The translations under genes and the position numbers were made by a program. Under the pieces are notes generated by a model. The model worked only from the letters and a program-made list of their open reading frames with translations. It was not told the origin of the DNA and did no database searches. This document shows positions 53,876-61,595 of a DNA stretch of 64,000 nucleotides, in pieces. The stretch covers positions 1 to 64,000 of the forward strand of contig NZ_JAMOKF010000002.1 in assembly GCF_023656545.1 (NCBI RefSeq), written 5' to 3'. The first letter of the stretch is position 1. Each line of letters opens with the position of its first letter. Source of the stretch: Micromonospora phytophila (GTDB lineage Bacteria; Actinomycetota; Actinomycetes; Mycobacteriales; Micromonosporaceae).

Positions 53876-56338
53876 ATGGCCCCGGACCAGTCCCTACTCG
53901 ACCAGGTTTTTGACCGGTTGGCCGAGGACAACGTCGTCGACGACGTCGTGGATCTTGTGCTCGCCGCATACGTCGGGGACGACCAGCTCGCCGCCGTCCT
54001 CGCCGGAGAGCCAGTCGATCTGCCAGAGCGAGACCCCTCCACTCGGCCGCGTCCACAGCCGCTCTACCTGGAGTCCATCACCGTCGCGGGTTTCCGGGGC
54101 GTCGGTCCACAGCAGAGTCTCCGGTTGCAGCCGCACGCGGGCCTTACCCTCGTCGTCGGTCGAAACGGCTCCGGCAAGTCGAGCTATGCGGAGGCCATCG
54201 AGCTCGCCCTCACCGGTGACAGCGCGCGCTGGGCCGACCGCAACAGCGTTTTCAAAGACGGCTGGCGCAACCTGCACTGCGGCTCGCCCTGCGAGATCGA
54301 GGTCGTGCTCCGGGCCGAAGGAGCCGCGAAACCCATTCGAGTACGCCGTTCCTGGCGCGATGATTACACCGAGGCGCATCAAGGGGTCGGCCACGTCCTG
54401 GCAGATGACGGGAACCGCTACGCGGACACCGCGGAACTGGGGTGGCAGCAGCCCCTCGAGGCCTACCGTCCGTTCCTCACCGCGAGCGACCTCGCTCGGC
54501 TCGTCACCTCCACGCCCAGCGGGCTCTTCGACGCCATGGCCCCGATCCTCGGCATGGACCCGATCGTCGAGGCCGACAAACGGCTGATGCGAATGCGCAA
54601 GGATCTGAGTGACCAGGTCTCGGCCGTCAAGACGGCGCGCGAGGCGCTGCGTACCGCGCTCGTCGGCGTCGACGACCAGCGAGCGCAGGCGGCGGTCGCG
54701 CTCCTCGCGAAGCGGGCTCCCGACCTCGAAGCACTCGACCAGCTGCTCGCCGACGCCGGTAGCGACACCAACGACCCGGTCGCCGTCGCGGCCCGCCGCC
54801 TAGTCGCCGTCGCGCTGCCAGACGCGGCATACGCCACCGAGGTGGCCGATGAACTCACCGCAGCGGCGGCGCACGTCGCCGACCTTTCCGCCACCCGCGC
54901 CGGCACGGCCGAGCAGGCAGCACAGCTGCTCCGGATGGCGGTCACATTTCACGACGAACACGGCGACCGCCCGTGCCCCGTCTGCGGCACCGGCACCCTG
55001 AACGCCGCCTGGCGCACTCGCGCCGGCGACACGATCCATCAGATCCAGCGCGAAACCGTCGCTGTCGAGGAGGGGCACCGGCGGCTCCAGGAGGCGCAGG
55101 CCCGCGCCGCGCGCCTGCTCGACCTGGACCGGCGAATCAGTACCGACGACCTCGAGGCGTTGGCCAGCGCGCTCGACCAGCCCGATGTGGTGAAGCGGTT
55201 CCGCGCGAAAGCGGACGACCTGCGCTCCGCCGCAGCCCAGCTCTCCCCCGACCAGCTCGCCGCGCACCTCCGCGCCAGCTATCCGCCGCTGCTCGAGGCG
55301 TTCACCGAACTGCAGGACGAGACGAGCGCCTGGCTGCGGCAGCGCCACGACGCCTGGCGCGAGCATGCCGTCTCTCTGCAGGACTGGCTGAACCGGGCAC
55401 GGATCGGCGTGCAGAACGACGCGAAGCTCAAGCGAGTCACCGCCGCCCGAGACTGGCTGAAGACCGCCATCGCCACGCTGCGAGACCAGCGGTTCGAACC
55501 CTTCGCCCAACGCTCGCAGGAAATCTGGGACGAGCTCCGCCAGGAGAGCAACGTCGAGCTAAGCGGGATGCGGCTCGACGGCACCAACACCCGCCGCAAA
55601 ATCTCCTTCCCCGCCCGGGTCGACGGCACCACCACCTCCGCGATGGCCGTCATGAGCCAGGGCGAGCTCCAAGCCCTCGGCCTCTCGGTGTTCCTGCCCC
55701 GCGCCTGCGCCGACGACAGCCCGTTCCGGTTCCTCATCATCGACGACCCGGTCCAGAGCATGGACCCGTCGAAGGTCGACGGCCTGGCCCAGGTGCTCGC
55801 CAGCCTGGCCCAGACCCGGCAGGTCGTGGTCTTCACCCACGACAACCGGCTGCCCGAGGCGGTACGCCGGCTGCGCATCGAGGCCACCATCTGGGCGGTC
55901 ACCCGACGCGACGAGTCGGTGGTGGAGATCCGCAAGAACAGCGACCCGATCGAGCGGTACCTCAACGACGCCACCTCGATCCTCAAGGCCGAGGAGCTGG
56001 CCGACAACGCCCGCTACCCCCTGGTGTCCGGCTTCTGCCGCTCGGCCCTGGAGGCGGCATGCCACGAGCGGATCCGGCGCGAGCGCATCGCCCGCGGCGA
56101 GCGCCACGGCGAGGTCGAAGAGCTCATCGAGAAGGCGCTGACGCTCAACCAGGTGACCGCACTGGCTCTCCTCGGCGACATGCACCAGGGCGGCAAGGTG
56201 CTCGGCAGAATCAACCAGTTCGGCAGGTGGGCCGGTGACGCGTTCCAGGCCTGCAAGCAGGGCGTACATGGACCGGGCACGTTCGATCTTGAGGTGCTGG
56301 TCCGGGATGCGCGTCGACTCGCGGAGAACCTCCGATGA
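53876..56338 (+). CDS. SMC/Rad50-like ABC ATPase
   Basis: An 820-residue protein from the ATG at 53876 behind GGAAGGGAG. Walker A VVGRNGSGKSS is at residues 94-102, and a zinc-hook-like CPVC at about 366 sits between coiled-coil arms. The ABC signature-like MSQGELQALGL is near 592, with Walker B FLIIDDPVQSMDP near 620 and the H-loop VVFTHDNRLPEA. This is the plan of Rad50/SbcC/RecN ATPases that clamp DNA. The last about 110 residues are helical and resemble a HEPN-type helical bundle. Upstream in-frame sequence is ignored because it overlaps the divergent gene. It is probably the DNA-sensing motor of the system. Confidence 0.85.
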   Translation: MAPDQSLLDQVFDRLAEDNVVDDVVDLVLAAYVGDDQLAAVLAGEPVDLPERDPSTRPRPQPLYLESITVAGFRGVGPQQSLRLQPHAGLTLVVGRNGSGKSSYAEAIELALTGDSARWADRNSVFKDGWRNLHCGSPCEIEVVLRAEGAAKPIRVRRSWRDDYTEAHQGVGHVLADDGNRYADTAELGWQQPLEAYRPFLTASDLARLVTSTPSGLFDAMAPILGMDPIVEADKRLMRMRKDLSDQVSAVKTAREALRTALVGVDDQRAQAAVALLAKRAPDLEALDQLLADAGSDTNDPVAVAARRLVAVALPDAAYATEVADELTAAAAHVADLSATRAGTAEQAAQLLRMAVTFHDEHGDRPCPVCGTGTLNAAWRTRAGDTIHQIQRETVAVEEGHRRLQEAQARAARLLDLDRRISTDDLEALASALDQPDVVKRFRAKADDLRSAAAQLSPDQLAAHLRASYPPLLEAFTELQDETSAWLRQRHDAWREHAVSLQDWLNRARIGVQNDAKLKRVTAARDWLKTAIATLRDQRFEPFAQRSQEIWDELRQESNVELSGMRLDGTNTRRKISFPARVDGTTTSAMAVMSQGELQALGLSVFLPRACADDSPFRFLIIDDPVQSMDPSKVDGLAQVLASLAQTRQVVVFTHDNRLPEAVRRLRIEATIWAVTRRDESVVEIRKNSDPIERYLNDATSILKAEELADNARYPLVSGFCRSALEAACHERIRRERIARGERHGEVEELIEKALTLNQVTALALLGDMHQGGKVLGRINQFGRWAGDAFQACKQGVHGPGTFDLEVLVRDARRLAENLR

Positions 56339-56751
56339 CCGCCGGCCCGCTGGTGACGATGCCGCAGAGTTGCCTGGACGCCGCAGATCAACTGCTGTCC
56401 AGCGTCGTACGAGGTACCCGCGGCGCCTGGCCGCGCGCCTGCGCCTGGCTGCTCCGGCTCGCCCTCGAGGCCGCCATGGACGACTACTGGCGGCGCTGCC
56501 ACCCCGAGGTGTTGCCGATGCGCGCCCGCTCGCCGCAATTCCTGATCCTCGACCGCTACGCTGGCCGGCGCATCGCCGCACGGGCCGGATATACCTGGTC
56601 GGCGCTGTCCCGCGCCGGCCACCACCACTGCTACGAGCTCGGTCTCACGGCAGGGGAACTGCGCCGGCTGCGGGCGATGGTGGCGACAATCATCAGCGAC
56701 CTCGCTGCCGAGCAGGTCGTGCGGCGACGGGGGGTCGATGAGGATGCTTGA
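56335..56751 (+). CDS. small HEPN-like helical protein
   Basis: A 138-residue, all-helical product overlapping the ABC ATPase gene by 4 nt and the next gene by 14 nt. LLRLALEAAMDDYWRRC forms one long helix, and SALSRAGHHHCYEL contains Arg93-x4-His98, the R-x4-6-H signature of HEPN ribonucleases. The last helix is LRRLRAMVATIISDL. HEPN toxins are common effectors beside ATPases in defence loci, so RNA cleavage is a reasonable hypothesis, but the motif is short and could be coincidental. Confidence 0.6.
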   Translation: MTAGPLVTMPQSCLDAADQLLSSVVRGTRGAWPRACAWLLRLALEAAMDDYWRRCHPEVLPMRARSPQFLILDRYAGRRIAARAGYTWSALSRAGHHHCYELGLTAGELRRLRAMVATIISDLAAEQVVRRRGVDEDA

Positions 56752-59700
56752 CGTGGAGCGCCTGCGCCGTGTGGCAGCGGCTGCGGACCGCTGGGCCAAG
56801 TCGCTGATCGACACCTCCGGCAACAACAGGCTGCTGTACTACCGGGATCTCAAGGCAGGGACCCTCGCCCTGGCCGCGGCCGACCCGACGGCGGTCATGC
56901 AGCTGCTCTCCGGCAAGCCGCAGACCCTCGGCCAGCTCTTTTCGTCTCAGGAATCGCGTGCGGACGCGCAGCGCCGCCTTCGGAATATCCGGGCCAAGAT
57001 GCGGGAGCTGTCCGAGGAGCGCGGCCTCGACGCCGGCTACGTCGTCACCGGCATGGCCACCTGGCGTGAGCCGGACCGCACGCCCCGCGCACCGGTGATC
57101 ATGCATCCGCTGCAGATCGACGCGACGAGCGCTACCGAGACCGACTTCCGGCTACGGGTCGAGGCCTCGCCCATCGTCAACCCGGTGCTGCTGTTCAAGC
57201 TGGCCCGCGACTATGGCGTAACCATCACCGAGGACGAGTTGCTGGCCGAGCTACCCGAGGCCGGCTTCGCGCCGGGCGCGCTGCTCAGCCGACTCAATCG
57301 GGCGGCATCGCGGGTACCGGAGTTCGTGGCTGCCTCGACGCAGGTCGTCGGCACCTTTCTCTACGAGAAGCTGCCGATGGTGCAGGACATCGAGAAGAAC
57401 GGCGACCTACTGGCCGCCAGCGACGTCATCGCCGCGCTTGCTGGCGACGTCGCGGCCGGCACTTCGTTGGCCTCGCCGGTCTCGGTCACTGCCTCAACAC
57501 CAGACACCGTCCCGCTCAGCGACGAATTCCTAGTGTTGGATGCCGACTCGTCGCAGAGTTACGCGATCAACGCGGTCGTCGCCGGCCAGCATCTCGTCAT
57601 CAAGGGCCCGCCGGGCACCGGCAAGAGCCAGACGATCGCGAACATCATCGCCGCACTCGCCGCGCGCGGACGCACCACGCTCTTCGTCGCCGAGAAGCGG
57701 GCCGCCATTGACGCGGTGCTCAACCGCCTCACGTCCGTCGACCTGGACGACCTTGTCATCAACCTGCACGGCGGCGGAACCAGCCGACGCGAGCTTGCCC
57801 AGGCGCTGGGCAGCCGGTTGCAACGCATCGCGCAGGAGCGGCAGCCGCAGCTGCACGACCTCGGCCGGCAATTGCTCGCCCGGCGGGAGCAGCTCGTCGC
57901 CCACGACAACATGCTGCACCGGCGGCACGCGCCGTGGGACATGTCGGCGTACGAAATCCAGGAGCGGCTGATCATGCTCGGGGCCGGCGCCCGCACGGCG
58001 TTCCGTTGGCGGGCGCCGATGATCCAACGGCTGGACCCGGCCATGGCCGAGCAGCTCTGGCGGGCCGTGGGCGAGCTGGCGCGTCTTGGCGCCTTCGACG
58101 GCTCTATGCCGTCCAGCCCGTGGCAGGCCGCGACCGTCGAGGCGACGGCGGCAGTGCCGGAGGTCATGGCGGCGGCTGGGCAAGCGGCGTACGAGATCCT
58201 TCCCGAAGCTCAGCAGCTGCTACGCACGCTGACTGGTGAGTGCGGGTTGCGACCCCCGCAGACTCGGACGGCCTGGCGGGACCTGCTCGCCCTCGTCCAT
58301 GACGTAACTGGGTCGCTGGACCGCTTCGCACCGGCGGTGTTCGCCGGTGATCTCGACCGCTGGATCGCCGCTACCGCCGACCGGCGCGGCCGGAAGTCGG
58401 CCACGGTGTCGCTCGGTTGGCTGGACCGGCGGGCGGCGTTGAAGGAGGTCCGCGCCCTGTGGGTCGGCCCAGACAAGCCCGCCCGGAAGGATCTGCACGC
58501 CGGGCTGCTCGCCGTGGCCGACCAACGGGACCGCTGGCAGCGGTGCTGCCAGAACGGCAGCCAGCCGCGCAGGGCCGAGTGCCTACCGGCGGCGCTTGCC
58601 AACGCGGATCACCTGGATCGGTCGCTGGCTGTGCTGGAAGCGGTTCTGCCCGCCACATTCACCGATGCTCCGGAACGGCTTCAGCAACAGCTTTCCGCCC
58701 TGGCCAGTGACCAGTTGGGGTTGCAGCGGGTGGCCCGGCACAACGAGCTGCGGACGGCACTGCTGGGGTGGAACCTGCACGCGCTGCTGGCCGAGCTGGC
58801 GGAGCGCCGGGCCGGTGCCGCCGAGGCCGAGCAGTTGCTGGAGTACGCCTGGCTGCACTCGATCCTCGATCACATCGCGCTCACCGATGCCCGCTACGCG
58901 GGGCTGAACGCCGAGCTACTGACGGCGGCGGTGACCGACTTTCAGCGGGCCGATCACCAGCACATCGAAGCGACTCCCGGTCGAATCCGCCGCGCCGCGG
59001 CGGCTCACCTGGTCGCCACGCTCGATGCCAACCCGGAGCAACAACAACTCGTCCGTAAGGAGGCCGTGAAGAAGGCCCGGCATTTGCCCGTACGGGAGCT
59101 GTTCCGGGCGGCGCCGGAGGTGCTGCTGGCCGTCAAGCCCTGCTGGGCGATGAGCCCGCTACTGGTGAGCCAGGTGCTACCGGCGCAGCGCCTCTTCGAC
59201 GTCGTCATCTTTGACGAGGCGAGCCAGGTCGAGCCGGTCGACGGCATCACTTCGATCATGCGCGGCCGGCAGGTCGTGGTCGCCGGCGACGAGCACCAGC
59301 TGCCGCCGACCCGGTTCTTCGACAGCGGCGATGATGACTCCGCCGCTGACGAAGACGGCGAGAGCGCGCTGACCGACGACGTGGAGTCGCTGCTTCAGGC
59401 CTTCGCCACCGCGCTCCCGCTGTCGCAGAACAAGCACCTCGCCTGGCACTACCGCAGCCGGGACGAGCGACTGATTGCCTTCTCCAACCTGCACATCTAC
59501 GCGCCGAACGGCAACGAGCTGGTCACCTTCCCGGGCGCCGCCACGGAGGGCTGCCTGACCCACGTCCTGGTCGACAACAACCCGGTCGGCTACGGCGCGG
59601 GCGACCGGGTGAGCGCCGAGGTGGACCGGGTGGTTGAGCTGATCCTGGAGCACTCGGAGAAGCGCCCGGACGAGTCGCTGGGCGTCATCACCATGGGCAT

Positions 59701-60739
59701 CAAGCACGCCGAGCGGATCGAGGCTGCCCTTCGTCGTGCACTGATCGACCGGGGCGGCTTCGACGAGTTCTTCCAGGAGGGGAGCGAGGAGTCTTTCTTC
59801 GTCAAGAGCATTGAACGGGTGCAGGGTGACGAGCGGGACGCGATCATCCTGTCCGTTGGCTACGGCAAGGGCCCGGACGGCCGGATGCTCTACCGATTCG
59901 GGCCGATCAACAACAACGGTGGCCACCGGCGCCTCAACGTGGCGGTCACCCGGGCACGGCAGCGCGCCACGGTGGTCAGCTCGTTCAGCGCTCGCGACCT
60001 TGACCCGAACAAGCTCAACGCCCTTGGCGCCAAGCTGCTGCGCAGCTACCTGGAGTACGCCGAGAGCCAGGGCGAGCGGCTCTCCACCGTCGGCACCGCG
60101 CCCACGCTCAATCCCTTCGAAGCGGACGTGCGGGACTGGCTGACGGCAGCCGGAATTCCACTCGTCGCCCAGTACGGCGCCAGTGGCTACCGGATCGACT
60201 TCGCTGCCCAGCACCCCGATCGGCCCGGCGAGATGGTGTTGGCTATCGAGGCGGACGGGGCGACCTACCACTCGTCGCCGACTGCCCGCGACCGCGACCG
60301 GCTGCGACAGGAACACCTCGAACGGCTCGGCTGGCGCTTCCACCGCATCTGGTCCACCGCCTGGTTCCGAGACCGGGACCAGGAGGTCACGCGAGTGAGG
60401 GCCGCCTATGACGCAGCCGTCGCCGAGGCGAGCCGGCCGGCGGCGGTAAAGCGGCCGGTCGTGAAGCCGCGGTCGGAGAGCGTCCCTCGGTCGTCCACCG
60501 AACCAGTTCGCAGCATGCCGAAGCCCCTGCTCTATCCGGGTGCCCCCATCACCGAGTACAGCCGACGTCAACTCGCCACCTTGGTGGCGTGGATCAACAG
60601 CGACGGCTGCCTGCGTACCGAGGAGCAGATCATCACAGAGGCGATGCAGGAGCTGGGCTTCCGCCGGCGGGGCCAGCGCATCAATGCTGCCATCCGGCTC
60701 GCAATTCAGGATGCTCGGCCAACTGGGACGGCTCGGTAG
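56738..60739 (+). CDS. UPF1-like SF1 helicase with C-terminal Vsr/DUF559-like nuclease domain
   Basis: A 1333-residue protein. The N-terminus (LIDTSGNNRLLYYRDLK) resembles the DUF4011-type lead of large defence helicases. Walker A IKGPPGTGKSQT is near residue 290 and motif II VVIFDEASQVEP near 822. GDEHQLPPT is motif III, ERVQGDERDAIILS near 1027 is motif V and VAVTRARQRATVV near 1068 is motif VI. A Vsr/DUF559-like endonuclease fold follows: YRIDFAAQ near 1152, LAIEADGATYH near 1170, and RLGWRFHRIWSTAWF. A short DUF3320-like helical tail (APITEYSRRQLATLVAWI) ends the protein. It would unwind nucleic acid and cut it. Confidence 0.85.
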   Translation: MRMLDVERLRRVAAAADRWAKSLIDTSGNNRLLYYRDLKAGTLALAAADPTAVMQLLSGKPQTLGQLFSSQESRADAQRRLRNIRAKMRELSEERGLDAGYVVTGMATWREPDRTPRAPVIMHPLQIDATSATETDFRLRVEASPIVNPVLLFKLARDYGVTITEDELLAELPEAGFAPGALLSRLNRAASRVPEFVAASTQVVGTFLYEKLPMVQDIEKNGDLLAASDVIAALAGDVAAGTSLASPVSVTASTPDTVPLSDEFLVLDADSSQSYAINAVVAGQHLVIKGPPGTGKSQTIANIIAALAARGRTTLFVAEKRAAIDAVLNRLTSVDLDDLVINLHGGGTSRRELAQALGSRLQRIAQERQPQLHDLGRQLLARREQLVAHDNMLHRRHAPWDMSAYEIQERLIMLGAGARTAFRWRAPMIQRLDPAMAEQLWRAVGELARLGAFDGSMPSSPWQAATVEATAAVPEVMAAAGQAAYEILPEAQQLLRTLTGECGLRPPQTRTAWRDLLALVHDVTGSLDRFAPAVFAGDLDRWIAATADRRGRKSATVSLGWLDRRAALKEVRALWVGPDKPARKDLHAGLLAVADQRDRWQRCCQNGSQPRRAECLPAALANADHLDRSLAVLEAVLPATFTDAPERLQQQLSALASDQLGLQRVARHNELRTALLGWNLHALLAELAERRAGAAEAEQLLEYAWLHSILDHIALTDARYAGLNAELLTAAVTDFQRADHQHIEATPGRIRRAAAAHLVATLDANPEQQQLVRKEAVKKARHLPVRELFRAAPEVLLAVKPCWAMSPLLVSQVLPAQRLFDVVIFDEASQVEPVDGITSIMRGRQVVVAGDEHQLPPTRFFDSGDDDSAADEDGESALTDDVESLLQAFATALPLSQNKHLAWHYRSRDERLIAFSNLHIYAPNGNELVTFPGAATEGCLTHVLVDNNPVGYGAGDRVSAEVDRVVELILEHSEKRPDESLGVITMGIKHAERIEAALRRALIDRGGFDEFFQEGSEESFFVKSIERVQGDERDAIILSVGYGKGPDGRMLYRFGPINNNGGHRRLNVAVTRARQRATVVSSFSARDLDPNKLNALGAKLLRSYLEYAESQGERLSTVGTAPTLNPFEADVRDWLTAAGIPLVAQYGASGYRIDFAAQHPDRPGEMVLAIEADGATYHSSPTARDRDRLRQEHLERLGWRFHRIWSTAWFRDRDQEVTRVRAAYDAAVAEASRPAAVKRPVVKPRSESVPRSSTEPVRSMPKPLLYPGAPITEYSRRQLATLVAWINSDGCLRTEEQIITEAMQELGFRRRGQRINAAIRLAIQDARPTGTAR

Positions 60740-60839
60740 CGCTGAGGAGCGACGCGGAGATGTGGTGAGGGGGACCTGGTCGACCTGCCTGCGCTTGGAG
60801 CGGCTTCCGCGACAGCCGCTGACGCCTCACCCAGAATGA

Positions 60840-61139
60840 CTATGCCGCATCCGCGTTCGGCGCGAACCTGACATCCAGCTTCATATCAAGTGCTCGGGCG
60901 AGTCGTTCGAGAACGGGCAGCGTTGGCACCGTGCCGCCCGCTTCGAAGCGAGCAACGGCCGACTGCGTCATGCAGGCGGCCTGGGCGAGCTGAGTCTGGC
61001 TCCAGCCATTGCCCTCACGCAGCTCGCGCACCGTCTGACCCAGCTCAAAGGCAATCCGGGCAGCCTCGTAGGCCTCGACAGCGCCCGGCTCCGTCATTCG
61101 CCGCTCGCGCAGGTCGTTCCAATCAGTGCGATCACTCAT
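60840..61139 (-). CDS. XRE-family antitoxin (HigA-like)
   Basis: A 99-residue protein with a complete HTH_3 domain: LGQTVRELREGNGWSQTQLA, QAACMTQSAVARFEAGG and LPVLERLARALDMKL. Its ATG overlaps the stop of the toxin gene by 4 nt, so the order is toxin then antitoxin, as in HigBA loci. The helix before the HTH (MTEPGAVEAYEAARIAF) is typical of such antitoxins. It likely represses the pair through the palindrome at 61487-61504. Confidence 0.85.
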   Translation of the reverse strand: MSDRTDWNDLRERRMTEPGAVEAYEAARIAFELGQTVRELREGNGWSQTQLAQAACMTQSAVARFEAGGTVPTLPVLERLARALDMKLDVRFAPNADAA

Positions 61140-61489
61140 CGCTCTGCCCCCTCATTCACGGTGTGCCGTTCAACCACGCAACGCTCGAGCGCCCTGCGCG
61201 CCCGCTCGACCTCTCGGTCCTCCCGCATCCGGGTCTTGCGGAACACGGTGAGCAGGATGATCCTCCAGTCGGAGGCTATCCAGTAGGTCACACGTACCGC
61301 GTCGCGCTCCAGGTAGAACCGCAGCTCCCGCAGCTTGCCATCGAGTTGCTTGGTGTGCGGTTCGCCTAGCAACACCCCTCGACTGGCAAGGAGATCGATG
61401 TAGAAGGCGGCTCTCGCGAAGTAGGCGCTCGGCAACCCCTCCAGCCATTCTCGAACTTCTGGTTCCAGCTCAACGCTACCCCAGGTCAT
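61136..61489 (-). CDS. RelE/HigB-like toxin
   Basis: A 117-residue protein of the phage-derived Gp49/HigB type. GELEPEVREWL-like opening (VELEPEVREWLEGL), a central KQLDGKLRELRFYLERDAVR strand-turn-strand, WRIILLTVFRKTR, and a charged EVERARRALERCVV helix all fit the family. The toxin would cleave mRNA at the ribosome. Its start codon lies inside an inverted repeat. Translationally coupled to the antitoxin gene. Confidence 0.85.
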   Translation of the reverse strand: MTWGSVELEPEVREWLEGLPSAYFARAAFYIDLLASRGVLLGEPHTKQLDGKLRELRFYLERDAVRVTYWIASDWRIILLTVFRKTRMREDREVERARRALERCVVERHTVNEGAER

Positions 61490-61504
61490 AGCATCAATGC
61501 TATG
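61487..61504. promoter_or_regulatory. palindrome over the toxin start codon
   Basis: CATAGCA-TCAA-TGCTATG, a perfect inverted repeat with 7-bp arms. The right-to-left reading includes the toxin ATG (61489). It may be the operator of the toxin-antitoxin pair or an mRNA hairpin that limits toxin translation. Confidence 0.55.
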
Positions 61505-61595
61505 ACTTTGGGGTCTCGTCGGAGCGATCCATCACCCCGCGTGTCGTCTGGTTTCGGGGCAGCGTGGCACGGTGCGAACTGGTTAGCTCTCCGGC

